The position numbers and the translations under genes were made by a program. A stretch of 21,098 bases of DNA from Candidatus Woesearchaeota archaeon (GTDB lineage: Archaea > Nanobdellota > Nanobdellia > Woesearchaeales > JAUUYB01), in NCBI GenBank assembly GCA_030590605.1, contig JAUUYB010000004.1:1-21098 (forward strand). Reading direction: 5' to 3'. Positions 1-7,336 of the stretch are shown piece by piece; position 1 is the stretch's first letter; each line of letters starts with the position of its first letter. The notes beneath the pieces are model-generated. The model ran no database searches and had not been told where the DNA came from. It worked only from the letters and a program-made list of their open reading frames with translations.

Positions 1-249
1 CATTTGAAGACAGGGACTATAGGGATTCAAGTGAAGATTATGCCCCCTGATCTGATACTGCCAGACAGGATCATTGTACTTGACGAAATCAAAGAAGAGA
101 TCAAGGAAGAAGTAGTTGAGAAAGAAGTCAAGAAAAAACCGGTTAAAAAATCAGTCAAGAAAAAACCTGTGAATAAAGAAGAGAATGTAGAGAAACCGGT
201 TGAGAAAAAAGAGACTAAGTCAGAAAAATCTGATAAGAAAAAAGAATGA
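1..249 (+). CDS. rps3: Small-subunit ribosomal protein uS3, C-terminal part (5' truncated by window)
   Basis: This is the 3' end of the uS3 gene; the frame is open from base 1, so the start lies outside the window. The visible protein begins with the end of the uS3 C-terminal domain (motif GTIGIQVKIMPPD), which in the family contributes to the mRNA entry site of the 30S subunit. The last 50 or so residues are an almost pure Lys/Glu/Val tail with repeats of KKPVKK type, a low-complexity extension beyond the folded domain. The TTG at 4-6 lies inside the domain and is not a credible start. The stop overlaps the next start (ATGA), and uS3-uL29 is the usual archaeal order. Identification is firm from motif plus context. 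Confidence 0.93.
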   Translation, partial: HLKTGTIGIQVKIMPPDLILPDRIIVLDEIKEEIKEEVVEKEVKKKPVKKSVKKKPVNKEENVEKPVEKKETKSEKSDKKKE

Positions 250-437
250 AATTCAAAGAACTGCAGAACATGAACAGCTCAGATCTAGTTGCGAAACTCG
301 AAGAGATCCAGACTGAACTCATGAAGCAGAATGCTCAGATTGCGACTGGCACAACACCTAAAAGCCCAGGGCAAGTCAAGCAGATGAAGAAGACCATCGC
401 CAAGATAAGGTCAATACTAGCAAAGAACAATGAGTGA
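246..437 (+). CDS. rpl29: Large-subunit ribosomal protein uL29
   Basis: A 63-residue protein matching uL29 in length and pattern: an N-terminal helix (KFKELQNMNSSDLVAKLEEI), then a second helix ending in IAKIRSIL, the two-helix hairpin that sits beside the polypeptide exit tunnel of the 50S subunit. The ATG overlaps the uS3 stop by four bases (ATGA), implying translational coupling. Its last codons overlap the aIF1 start. Nothing is odd about it. Confidence 0.93.
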   Translation: MKFKELQNMNSSDLVAKLEEIQTELMKQNAQIATGTTPKSPGQVKQMKKTIAKIRSILAKNNE

Positions 438-738
438 GATATGCACAACATGCGGATTGCCTAAAGACCTCTGTGTCTGCGAGACTATCGCGAAAGAGAC
501 ACAGAAGATTGAGGTTTCGACCCTGAAGAAAAAGTTCGGAAAGATCCACACCCTGCTATCCGGTATCGACGAGAAGGAGATCAATCTCAAGGATCTCCTA
601 AAGAAACTCAAGACCGAATTTGCATGCGGCGGGACGATCAAGGACAGAAAGGTCGAGCTCCAAGGCAACCACAAGGAAGGCGTGAAGAAATTCCTGACTA
701 AGATGGGATTTCCGCCTGAAACGATTGAGCTGGAATAA
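430..738 (+). CDS. Translation initiation factor aIF1 (SUI1/eIF1 family)
   Basis: A 102-residue protein. Residues 5-17 carry a CxxC...CxC cluster (CTTCGLPKDLCVC), the zinc-ribbon-like N-terminus seen in archaeal aIF1. The rest is the SUI1 domain, with the signature ACGGTIKDRKVELQGNHKEGV near residues 65-86. aIF1 binds the 30S P-site region and promotes start-codon discrimination. The gene lies between uL29 and Rpp29, a conserved archaeal position. The ATG at 430 overlaps the end of uL29 by eight bases in another frame and gives the complete Cys cluster. Confidence 0.95.
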   Translation: MSEICTTCGLPKDLCVCETIAKETQKIEVSTLKKKFGKIHTLLSGIDEKEINLKDLLKKLKTEFACGGTIKDRKVELQGNHKEGVKKFLTKMGFPPETIELE

Positions 739-745
739 GGCTTGG

Positions 746-1039
746 ATGACCATGGGCAGGCAAAGTTTGCTCGAAAAAGGAGTGATAGGGACATCGGTGC
801 GGATCACCGCGTCTAAGAACTCAACCACGGTCGGAGTGTCAGGCACTGTCATTGACGAGACCCGCAATATGATCGGGATCAAGACAAAAGACGGGGTCAA
901 GCGGTTCATTAAGGACCAGCACACATTCGAGATTGACGGCATCACGATCGAAGGAGTTCATCTGGTCGGAAGACCGGAAGAGAGGATAAAAAAATGGCTA
1001 AGAAAAAGCAAGATCACAAGGACATCGGAATCAAGGTAG
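746..1039 (+). CDS. rnp1: RNase P protein component 1 (Rpp29/Pop4)
   Basis: This is a protein subunit of RNase P, which works with the RNase P RNA to trim tRNA 5' leaders. The family core is visible: IGTSVRITAS, then GVSGTVIDETRNMIGI, an Sm-like beta barrel, and the hallmark LVGRPEERI near the C-terminus. I prefer the ATG at 746 (97 aa), seven bases past the aIF1 stop with TAAGG just upstream. A TTG at 725 would add seven residues and overlap aIF1, and an ATG at 752 is also possible. The 3' end overlaps uS17 by 46 nt, so the basic Rpp29 tail and the uS17 N-terminus are encoded by the same bases in two frames. Confidence 0.92.
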   Translation: MTMGRQSLLEKGVIGTSVRITASKNSTTVGVSGTVIDETRNMIGIKTKDGVKRFIKDQHTFEIDGITIEGVHLVGRPEERIKKWLRKSKITRTSESR

Positions 1040-1425
1040 CTCCGCCAGGAAAAGTTTGCACTGATCCGAACTGTCCATTCCATGGGACTTTGAAAATCAG
1101 AGGTAAGACTTTCGTTGCGACTGTTGTCAAATCACTCATGCAAAAGACCGCAGTCGTCACATGGGAACGGAGAAGGTTCGTCCAAAAGTTCGAAAGATAC
1201 GAAAAAGTCAGGACCAAGATCAAGGTCCATAACCCGCCCTGTATATCTGCAGAGAAAGGAGAGACAGTCAAGATTGCAGAGACCAGACCTATCTCAAAGA
1301 CCAAACATTTCACGATTATAGAGAAAGTCGGAGAGGATTTCGCTTACAAGCAAAAAGAAGAGAGTAAAGACGAGATAAAGAAGACTGGATCTGATACAAA
1401 AGAAGAGACCAAGGAAGAAAAATGA
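994..1425 (+). CDS. rps17: Small-subunit ribosomal protein uS17
   Basis: A 143-residue uS17. The archaeal/eukaryotic N-terminal signature VCTDPNCPFHG (about residues 21-31) is followed by the OB-fold core (GKTFVATVVKSLMQKTAVVTW) and the conserved ISKTKHFTIIE segment. uS17 is a primary 16S rRNA binder. The last 30 or so residues are a Lys/Glu-rich tail beyond the usual end of the domain. The ATG is preceded by GAGAGGA, a reasonable Shine-Dalgarno, inside the end of rnp1. The stop overlaps the uL14 start as ATGA. Confidence 0.95.
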   Translation: MAKKKQDHKDIGIKVAPPGKVCTDPNCPFHGTLKIRGKTFVATVVKSLMQKTAVVTWERRRFVQKFERYEKVRTKIKVHNPPCISAEKGETVKIAETRPISKTKHFTIIEKVGEDFAYKQKEESKDEIKKTGSDTKEETKEEK

Positions 1426-1823
1426 AAGCTATAGCATCACGCGTAACACGAGCACTCCCTGTAGGGTGCGAGATCCCTACTTGTGATAACTCCGGAGCAA
1501 AAGTGCTTAGGATATTCAATGTAAGGAACTTGAAGACTGTAAAAGGAAGGGTAGCCGCAGGGGGCGTAGGAGATCTTGTCATGGCTTCAGTAAAGAAAGG
1601 CAAGCCAGAGATGAGGAAACAAGTCGTTTTCGCAGTGATTGTAAGGCAAAAAAAGGAATTCCGAAGACCTGACGGCACAAGGATCAAGTTCGAAGATAAC
1701 GCAGCCGTTGTTCTGAAAGATGACAAAGGAAATCCTAAAGGGACGATTTTCAAGGGACCTATCGCCAAAGAAGCTTGCGATCGATGGCCAGGTATCGCTA
1801 AAGTTGCGAGGATAGTGGTATAA
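1422..1823 (+). CDS. rpl14: Large-subunit ribosomal protein uL14
   Basis: A 133-residue uL14, standard archaeal length. The N-terminal signature CDNSGAK is at residues 21-27, followed by GRVAAGGVGDLVMASVKKG and VIVRQKKEFRRPDGT, the family's five-stranded barrel and basic loop that contact 23S rRNA and face the subunit interface. The start overlaps the uS17 stop (ATGA); the uL24 start is one base after its stop. Confidence 0.97.
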   Translation: MKAIASRVTRALPVGCEIPTCDNSGAKVLRIFNVRNLKTVKGRVAAGGVGDLVMASVKKGKPEMRKQVVFAVIVRQKKEFRRPDGTRIKFEDNAAVVLKDDKGNPKGTIFKGPIAKEACDRWPGIAKVARIVV

Positions 1824-1824
1824 G

Positions 1825-2226
1825 ATGAAAGGCGCATTTTCGAGTGGATGGAAGAAAAGTACCCAGACTAGGAAGCAAAGGAAATATCAGTATAATGCTC
1901 CGCTCCATATCAAACAGAAATTCGTCCATGTCCACTTATCAGAAGAACTCAGAAAAAAGTATAGCAGACGAGCGGTCCAAGTAAGGAAAGATGACAAAGT
2001 AAAGATTCAGAGAGGCGCCTTCAAAGGAAGGACAGGAAAAGTAGAATCTGTCGACCTGAAGAAAAGCAAGGTCTTCATCGCAGGTATCGAGATCATAAAG
2101 AAAGAAGGAAGCAAGGTCCCATATGGGGTAGTTCCATCGAATCTGGTGATCACCGAGCTCTATCTTGAAGATAATAAACGGAAACTCAAGGTGAAAAATG
2201 ACAAAACAACATCTAAAGAGAATTAA
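1825..2226 (+). CDS. rpl24: Large-subunit ribosomal protein uL24
   Basis: A 133-residue uL24. The archaeal N-terminal extension contains SAYNAPLH-like residues (QYNAPLHIKQKFVHVHLSEE), followed by a KOW motif at roughly residues 51-82 (DDKVKIQRGAFKGRTGKVES). uL24 is an assembly initiator on 23S rRNA and lies near the tunnel exit. The stop lies 29 nt inside the following eS4 gene, one of the longer overlaps in this operon; the overlap encodes the uL24 basic tail. Confidence 0.95.
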   Translation: MKGAFSSGWKKSTQTRKQRKYQYNAPLHIKQKFVHVHLSEELRKKYSRRAVQVRKDDKVKIQRGAFKGRTGKVESVDLKKSKVFIAGIEIIKKEGSKVPYGVVPSNLVITELYLEDNKRKLKVKNDKTTSKEN

Positions 2227-2893
2227 GGCCCCAAAAACCTGGACTCTTAGGAAGAAAGAGCACATGTTCACTCTTAGACCTACTCCAGGGGCTCACTCAA
2301 GGGACACAAGCATCCCCCTCCTGATAATCATACGAGATATACTTGGATTTGCAAAGACCAAGCAAGAGGTAGTCACTCTCCTACATGGAAAGAATGTCCT
2401 GGTGAATCTCAAACGACAAAAAGATCATAGATTCCCGGTAGGTGTCATGGACACTCTCTCCTTTGAGGACATCGACGAGCATTACAGGATCATGATAAAT
2501 ATGAAAGGAAAACTGGCCTTGAACAAGACTTCAAAAGACCGGACTAAGATCAGACCGGTCAAGATTTCAGGCAAGACCACACTCCAAAAAGGTGTTATCC
2601 AACTGAATTTCACAGATGGTACGAACATGATGATTAAGAAAGACAGTTACAAAGTAGGAGATACCTTGATCATCGAGCACCCAAACAAGATCAAGGACCA
2701 TATCAAGATAGAACCGGGCTCCTATGTTTATTTCACTAAAGGGAAACAAGTAGGCAAATCCGGTATCATAGAGAATGTCAGCCAGGAAAAGATCATATTC
2801 AAGATGAAAGACGGCAAGAAGCAGGAAACCTCAAAAAATTATGCATTCATCGTTGGAAAAGATAAGTCTGCAGTCGTGCTTCCAGAGGAATAG
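2198..2893 (+). CDS. rps4e: Small-subunit ribosomal protein eS4
   Basis: A 231-residue eS4, a protein found in archaea and eukaryotes but not bacteria. The start HLKRIKAPKTW is diagnostic. An S4-like RNA-binding region follows (about residues 38-100, with LHGKNVLVN and FPVGVMDTLSF), then the central eS4 domain, then a C-terminal KOW-like segment (VYFTKGKQVGKSGIIENV). The ATG at 2198 follows a GGTGA-like Shine-Dalgarno within the end of uL24. Confidence 0.96.
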   Translation: MTKQHLKRIKAPKTWTLRKKEHMFTLRPTPGAHSRDTSIPLLIIIRDILGFAKTKQEVVTLLHGKNVLVNLKRQKDHRFPVGVMDTLSFEDIDEHYRIMINMKGKLALNKTSKDRTKIRPVKISGKTTLQKGVIQLNFTDGTNMMIKKDSYKVGDTLIIEHPNKIKDHIKIEPGSYVYFTKGKQVGKSGIIENVSQEKIIFKMKDGKKQETSKNYAFIVGKDKSAVVLPEE

Positions 2894-2895
2894 AA

Positions 2896-3432
2896 ATGGA
2901 GAAAGAGAAGAACCCTATGCGGAAAATCCGGATCGAGAAGGTCACCCTGAACATAGGTGCAGGGAAAGACCAGAAGATGCTTGAGAAAGGGCAGACTCTC
3001 TTGAAGAATATTACAGGGATAGCCCCGGTCACTACTAAGACTGAAAAGAGGATAGCATCGTGGGGCCTCCGGCCTGGACTGCCTGTCGGATGCAAGCTCA
3101 CACTCAGAGGAGAAGACGCAAACAAACTGCTGGTGAGGATGTTAGAAGCGAAAGACAATGTATTGAAGAAGAATAACTTCGACGACGCAGGGAACATCGC
3201 ATTTGGCGTACATGAATATATCGATATCCCTGGAGTTGAATACGACCCGAAGATCGGCGTTATAGGACTCCAGATTTGCATCAGTCTCGAAAGACCTGGA
3301 TTCAGGATCAAGAAGAAACGGATTAGGAGCACAAAACTTGGTAAGAACCACAAGATTCCGCAAGCAGACTCCATCCAATTTATGAAATCCACGTTCAACA
3401 TTTCCATGGAGGAACAAGATGACGTACAGTAA
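2896..3432 (+). CDS. rpl5: Large-subunit ribosomal protein uL5
   Basis: A 178-residue uL5, which binds 5S rRNA and forms part of the central protuberance. Visible family motifs are [18 protein letters not shown] at the N-terminus, [30 protein letters not shown] in two adjoining stretches in the middle, and [17 protein letters not shown] with [12 protein letters not shown] towards the end. The start is two bases after the eS4 stop. The last 14 nt overlap uS14. Confidence 0.97.
   Translation: MEKEKNPMRKIRIEKVTLNIGAGKDQKMLEKGQTLLKNITGIAPVTTKTEKRIASWGLRPGLPVGCKLTLRGEDANKLLVRMLEAKDNVLKKNNFDDAGNIAFGVHEYIDIPGVEYDPKIGVIGLQICISLERPGFRIKKKRIRSTKLGKNHKIPQADSIQFMKSTFNISMEEQDDVQ
3408..3413 (+). promoter_or_regulatory. 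Shine-Dalgarno for extended uS14
   Basis: GGAGGA lies five bases before the ATG at 3419, within the end of the uL5 gene. It is among the strongest ribosome binding sites in the operon and decides in favour of the long uS14 start. Confidence 0.75.
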
Positions 3433-3649
3433 CCATGAAAAGGTCTTGAAACAGCTCGAGGTAAAACCTGCAAAGCTGAAGAAATTCCTCAAACACAACG
3501 CACCTAAAGAAAGGGGCATGGGTATCGCGAGCAAGAGATGCCAGCGATGCGGTAGGATTAGGGGACATATCAGCAAATACGGTCTTAATCTCTGTAGGCA
3601 GTGCTTCAGAGAGATCGCGACCAAAATCGGGTTTAAAAAATATAGTTAG
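3419..3649 (+). CDS. rps14: Small-subunit ribosomal protein uS14, zinc-binding type
   Basis: A 76-residue uS14. The zinc ribbon is intact: CQRCG at 41-45 and CRQC at 59-62, followed by [14 protein letters not shown], the canonical C-terminus. Archaeal uS14 is usually about 50-56 residues, so this carries an N-terminal extension of about 20 residues rich in Lys and Glu. The long start is supported by a strong Shine-Dalgarno (GGAGGA, 3408-3413) five bases upstream. An internal ATG at 3518 would give only 43 residues and has weaker support. Confidence 0.94.
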   Translation: MTYSNHEKVLKQLEVKPAKLKKFLKHNAPKERGMGIASKRCQRCGRIRGHISKYGLNLCRQCFREIATKIGFKKYS

Positions 3650-3658
3650 GTGAAAATA

Positions 3659-4051
3659 ATGTCACTAAATGATCCACTAGCAAACGCATTGTCCACGGTA
3701 CTGAATAGCGAGAAAGCTGGAAAGACCGTCGCCGTGATTAAACCGGTCTCAACAATCATTAAGAGAGTGCTGGAAATCATGAATAGTAATGGTTATGTCG
3801 GCGAAATGACAGAAGTGAAAGACTCAAAAGGAAATATCATCAAATTAAATCTCCTTGGGAACATTAACAAGTGCGGAGTGATTAAACCGAACTTCGCAGT
3901 CAAAAAAGATGAATATGAGAAGTATGAGAAGAGATACCTTATCTCTAGAAACATCGGGATTATAATCGTCACGACCCCTCAGGGCATGATGACACATAAA
4001 GAAGCTAAAGATAAAGGTATCGGCGGAAAGCTGATAGCATATTTTTACTAA
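3659..4051 (+). CDS. rps8: Small-subunit ribosomal protein uS8
   Basis: A 130-residue uS8, exactly the usual archaeal length when started at the ATG at 3659 (MSLNDPLANALS). An in-frame GTG at 3650 would add three residues, but it forms part of the likely GGTGA Shine-Dalgarno and is rejected as the start. The C-terminal signature IGIIIVTTPQGMMTHKEA is clear. uS8 binds helix 21 of 16S rRNA and in many organisms regulates the spc operon by feedback; whether it does so here cannot be read from sequence. Confidence 0.96.
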   Translation: MSLNDPLANALSTVLNSEKAGKTVAVIKPVSTIIKRVLEIMNSNGYVGEMTEVKDSKGNIIKLNLLGNINKCGVIKPNFAVKKDEYEKYEKRYLISRNIGIIIVTTPQGMMTHKEAKDKGIGGKLIAYFY

Positions 4052-4053
4052 AA

Positions 4054-4602
4054 ATGGCAAAGATAACGATCAATGAGAGCATTGAACTCCCAGAAGGGGT
4101 TGAAGCTACTGTGGAGAATAATACTGTCTCCATCAAGGGAAAGAGGGGGGTTGTAGAACGCTCCTTCCCGGATACTAAGATCGAACTGAAGAAGGAAGGG
4201 AACGCAATCTTGCTCTCCTGCGCAAAAGCGACCAAGAGAGAGAAAGCACGGGCTTTTTCCTACCGGGCGCACATCAGGAACATATTCAAAGGGGTTGTAG
4301 AAGGACATTCTTACCAACTGAAGATTTGTTCGAGTCACTTCCCTATGAATGTCGCAATCAAAGACAAACAGATCATCGTTAAGAACTTCCTCGGAGAGAA
4401 AGTCCCAAGAGTGGTGACCATGAAAGATGATGTTGAGGTTAAGATAGACGGGACCATAATCACCGTCGAGAGTGCCTCAAAAGAGCTTGCAGGGCAGACA
4501 GCAGCGGACATAGAACAGTTATGTAGGATTACTAACAGGGACAGAAGAATTTTCCAGGATGGAATCTATATCACAAATAAAGACGGAAAAAACGTGAGCT
4601 GA
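4054..4602 (+). CDS. rpl6: Large-subunit ribosomal protein uL6
   Basis: A 182-residue uL6 with the two tandem domains of the family. The N-terminal half is visible as IELPEGVEATVENNTVSIKG. The C-terminal half contains HFPMNVAIKDKQIIVKNFLG, then the signature QLCRITNRDRRIFQDGIYI. The protein sits near the sarcin-ricin loop and the factor-binding site. Only two bases separate it from uS8 and one from eL32, with no clear Shine-Dalgarno at its start, which suggests coupled reinitiation. Confidence 0.97.
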   Translation: MAKITINESIELPEGVEATVENNTVSIKGKRGVVERSFPDTKIELKKEGNAILLSCAKATKREKARAFSYRAHIRNIFKGVVEGHSYQLKICSSHFPMNVAIKDKQIIVKNFLGEKVPRVVTMKDDVEVKIDGTIITVESASKELAGQTAADIEQLCRITNRDRRIFQDGIYITNKDGKNVS

Positions 4603-4603
4603 A

Positions 4604-5191
4604 ATGGATAATCGATTGAAGGAGCGAAATGCGTTGAAGGCAAAGAAGCCGACATTCACTAGAAGCGACTCTCATAAGAAGAAACGATTAGGGCAAGCAT
4701 GGAGACGGCCGCGAGGACTCCAATCAAAAGTCAGGCTCGAAAAGAAAGGATATGTCCGACCAGTTAAGATCGGATGGGGGTCTCCATCAACAGTAAAAGG
4801 CCTCCTTCGTGACGGGACAGAAGCGATCATAGTAGAGAATGTATCAGATCTCGAAAAAGTGAAAGGAGAAAAACAAGCAGCAATTATTGCATCTGGAGTC
4901 GGCATAAGGAAAAAGATTGAGATCATCAAGATCGCAACTGAAAAGAAGATCAAGCTACTGAATATCAAAGACCCAGAAGGGTTCATCAAGAAAGTCGTTG
5001 ACCGACAAAAAGAGAAACAGCAACAGAAACATAAACTCGCAGAAGAGAAGAAAAAGAAAGCCAAAGAAAAATCAGAGAAGGCAAAGAAAAAAGAAAGCGA
5101 GGATAAGGACGATACACCCTTAGATGATATCGACAAGAAGAAAGCTGAAAAGAAGGAACTTGACAAGGTCCTTACTACAAAAGAAAAATGA
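4604..5191 (+). CDS. rpl32e: Large-subunit ribosomal protein eL32 with long charged C-terminal tail
   Basis: eL32 is archaeal/eukaryotic-specific. The core spans about residues 13-125, with FTRSDSHKKKRLGQAWRRP, then GWGSPSTVKGLLRDG, then AAIIASGVGIRKKIEI. At 195 residues it is longer than a typical archaeal eL32 (about 130). The excess, roughly residues 126-195, is a Lys/Glu/Gln-rich, probably helical or disordered tail with almost no hydrophobic residues after position 140. The tail is in frame and followed by an ATGA overlap with eL19, so it is part of the gene and not a read-through. Confidence 0.93.
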   Translation: MDNRLKERNALKAKKPTFTRSDSHKKKRLGQAWRRPRGLQSKVRLEKKGYVRPVKIGWGSPSTVKGLLRDGTEAIIVENVSDLEKVKGEKQAAIIASGVGIRKKIEIIKIATEKKIKLLNIKDPEGFIKKVVDRQKEKQQQKHKLAEEKKKKAKEKSEKAKKKESEDKDDTPLDDIDKKKAEKKELDKVLTTKEK

Positions 5192-5637
5192 GACTCAAAA
5201 TCCAGAAACGATTGGCCGCAACCATCCTAAAGACCTCTAAGAGCAAGATTAAGTTCGATGGAGACCGTCTTGAGGATATCAAGGAATCTATCACCAAAGT
5301 AGATATCAGGAACTTGATAAAAGACAAGGCGATTGAAAAAGTCCCTATAATAGGACCATCCAGAGTGCGGGCCAGGAAGCAGATGGAACAGAAGGCTAAA
5401 GGGAAACGGAGAGGCCAAGGATCGAGGAAAGGTAAATCTACCGCAAGACTCCCTAAGAAAGAGAGATGGATGAATCATGTCAGGAAACAACGAGAACTCC
5501 TGAAAAAATTACGAGATAATAAGAAGATTACCACAGGAGCATATCGGGATCTCTATTCAAAATCAAAAGGGGGCTTCTTCAGGAGCGTCCGTCACATCAA
5601 GATGTATATCAACGAGAAGGGATTAATCAAGGAATAA
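5188..5637 (+). CDS. rpl19e: Large-subunit ribosomal protein eL19
   Basis: A 149-residue eL19, the normal archaeal length. It shows the N-terminal helical segment (RLKIQKRLAATIL), the basic linker KGKRRGQGSRKGKSTARLPKK split over residues 71-91, and the C-terminal SKGGFFRSVRHIKMYI. eL19 lies at the subunit interface near the tunnel exit and makes an intersubunit bridge. Start and upstream stop overlap as ATGA. Confidence 0.96.
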   Translation: MRLKIQKRLAATILKTSKSKIKFDGDRLEDIKESITKVDIRNLIKDKAIEKVPIIGPSRVRARKQMEQKAKGKRRGQGSRKGKSTARLPKKERWMNHVRKQRELLKKLRDNKKITTGAYRDLYSKSKGGFFRSVRHIKMYINEKGLIKE

Positions 5638-5638
5638 A

Positions 5639-6217
5639 ATGGCAAAAAAAAATAGTGTTGTGATTTACCGAAGGAAAAGGAATGGAAAGACAAATTACAA
5701 GAGACGTCTTGCTCTCCTGAAATCCATGGAAAAAAGGCTTGTCATCAGGAAATCTGTTGATAACATCTCAGTCCAGATCATAGAGTATCATGCAGATGGA
5801 GATAAAGTTGTCGCAAGTGCCCACTCAAGAGAACTTGCAAGACTCGGGTGGAAGCTTTCACGGACAAGTATTCCTGCTGCATACCTTACCGGACTCATGA
5901 TAGGGAAAAAAGCAACGAAGAAGAAAGTATTGAAAGTCGTATCTGACTTCGGTTTCCACAGATCAACGAACGGATCGCGCCTATACGCTGTTCTAAAAGG
6001 CGTAAAAGACAGCGGTCTCGACGTCTCAGTGCCTGATGAGAAACTTCCTACAGAAGATAGGATTAAAGGAGATCATATCAAAAACTACGCGGAGAAGCTT
6101 AAGAAAGAGTCGAAAGAACTGTTCGAGAAACAGTTCTCAGGGTACCTTAAGGCGAAAATTGATCCGACCTCGATCGGAACCCTCGTCGATGAATTCAAGA
6201 AAAAGATTACCGGATAA
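5639..6217 (+). CDS. rpl18: Large-subunit ribosomal protein uL18
   Basis: A 192-residue uL18, a 5S rRNA binder. The archaeal/eukaryotic N-terminal segment (YRRKRNGKTNYKRRLALLKS) is followed by RLVIRKSVDNISVQIIEY and the conserved AAYLTGLMIGKKA, then the longer archaeal C-terminal helical region. The ATG follows the eL19 stop by one base. Codons 2-5 contain an A9 run (5644-5652), unremarkable in this AT-rich gene. Confidence 0.96.
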   Translation: MAKKNSVVIYRRKRNGKTNYKRRLALLKSMEKRLVIRKSVDNISVQIIEYHADGDKVVASAHSRELARLGWKLSRTSIPAAYLTGLMIGKKATKKKVLKVVSDFGFHRSTNGSRLYAVLKGVKDSGLDVSVPDEKLPTEDRIKGDHIKNYAEKLKKESKELFEKQFSGYLKAKIDPTSIGTLVDEFKKKITG

Positions 6218-6219
6218 AA

Positions 6220-6963
6220 ATGAAAAAGAAAATATTTTCCAGAAGAGATGATAAGAAACCTACTTTCGACAAAGAGGCCTGGAAACCAAGGACAGAACTT
6301 GGGTTGAAGGTCAAGAGCGGAGAAGTGAAGGATATCGATGAGATCCTTACGAAAGGCGGAAATATTGGGGAAGCAGAGATTGTAGATGTTCTTATCCCTA
6401 ATCTTGAGACTGATCTTTTGCTTATCGGACAAGCCAAAGGAAAGTTCGGCGGCGGACAAAGAAGGGTCTTCCGTCAGACGCAGAAAAAGACAAGAGAAGG
6501 GAACAAACCGAAATTCTCGACCATTGCTGTCGCAGGTAACAAGAATGGCTATGTAGGTATCGGATTTGGAAAGTCAAAAGAGACTGTTCCTGCAAGAGAG
6601 AAAGCGATCCGGAACGCGAAACTTAACATATTCAAGGTAAAACGGGGCTGTGGAAGCTGGGAATGCGCTTGCGGAGGACCGCATACGATTCCATTTACGG
6701 TCACAGGGAAATGTGGATCTGTCATACTGACATTGAAATCCGCCCCTAAAGGAAAAGGCCTCGTCGCAGAAGGAGAATGCCAAAAGATATTCAAGATGGC
6801 AGGTATAGATGATATCTGGTCCAAGGCCAAAGGTCAGACCAAGACAAAATTGAACATGATCTATGCCTGTGTCGATGCATTGAAACAGCTGACAAAGACA
6901 AAGATTCCAGGAAAACTCGAAGAAGAGAATAAGATCGTAAGCGGGAGTATCAAGAAAGAGTAA
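6220..6963 (+). CDS. rps5: Small-subunit ribosomal protein uS5
   Basis: A 247-residue uS5. The archaeal N-terminal region (WKPRTELGLKVKSGEV) leads into the dsRBD-like domain (GKFGGGQRRVFRQTQKKT, AGNKNGYVGIGFGKSKE). Residues 144-155 carry the archaeal/eukaryotic CGSWECACGGPH signature. The C-terminal domain shows IPFTVTGKCGSVILTL and APKGKGLVAEGE. uS5 lies at the mRNA entry and affects decoding accuracy. It begins two bases after uL18. Confidence 0.97.
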   Translation: MKKKIFSRRDDKKPTFDKEAWKPRTELGLKVKSGEVKDIDEILTKGGNIGEAEIVDVLIPNLETDLLLIGQAKGKFGGGQRRVFRQTQKKTREGNKPKFSTIAVAGNKNGYVGIGFGKSKETVPAREKAIRNAKLNIFKVKRGCGSWECACGGPHTIPFTVTGKCGSVILTLKSAPKGKGLVAEGECQKIFKMAGIDDIWSKAKGQTKTKLNMIYACVDALKQLTKTKIPGKLEEENKIVSGSIKKE

Positions 6964-6964
6964 A

Positions 6965-7336
6965 ATGGTAGAGGAAAAATCATACCCAAATGTTGCAGTC
7001 ATCCAGATAAGGGGGACTGTCGGAGTCATGTCAGGAATAAAAGATACACTCACGATGCTGAATCTCAGGAAGAAACATAACTGCGTGGTCCTAAAAGGAG
7101 ATCCTGTTGTTATGGGTATGCTCGCTAAAGTGAAAGATTATGCGACTTGGGGAAATATTGACGCTGAGACCGAGAAGCTCTTGGAAAAGAAAAGAAAGAC
7201 TGGAAAGACATATCTCCTAAGCCCGCCTGTAGGTGGATTTGAGAGAGGTGGAATAAAGAAGTCATTCGCCCAGGGAGGAGTCCTAGGGAATAGGAAAGAT
7301 AAAATGAATGATCTGATCAAGAGGATGGTCAAATGA
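6965..7336 (+). CDS. rpl30: Large-subunit ribosomal protein uL30, internally shortened
   Basis: A 123-residue uL30. The N-terminal half is normal (VAVIQIRGTVGVMSGIKDTL, then NLRKKHNCVVL and KVKDYATWGNID). The end matches the archaeal/eukaryotic C-terminus (LSPPVGGFERGGIKKSFAQG, then a KMNDLIKRM helix). Archaeal uL30 is usually about 150-155 residues. The missing part is the middle segment that normally follows the ID-rich helix (the GYxSxEEFAEAI-type region); here a short KKRKTGKTYL linker replaces it. The frame is intact and the next gene overlaps as ATGA, so this is a genuine short form. Confidence 0.93.
   Translation: MVEEKSYPNVAVIQIRGTVGVMSGIKDTLTMLNLRKKHNCVVLKGDPVVMGMLAKVKDYATWGNIDAETEKLLEKKRKTGKTYLLSPPVGGFERGGIKKSFAQGGVLGNRKDKMNDLIKRMVK

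Noticed and set aside
430..1039. aIF1 and Rpp29 inside the ribosomal operon as a novel arrangement
   Set aside because: This placement is the normal archaeal order and is not new.
1316..1837. Long open frame on the minus strand across uS17/uL14
   Set aside because: It lies opposite two certain ribosomal genes, and its protein shows no family features. Open antisense frames arise from the codon pattern of the real genes; the same applies to 4672-5166 minus and 8210-8626 minus.
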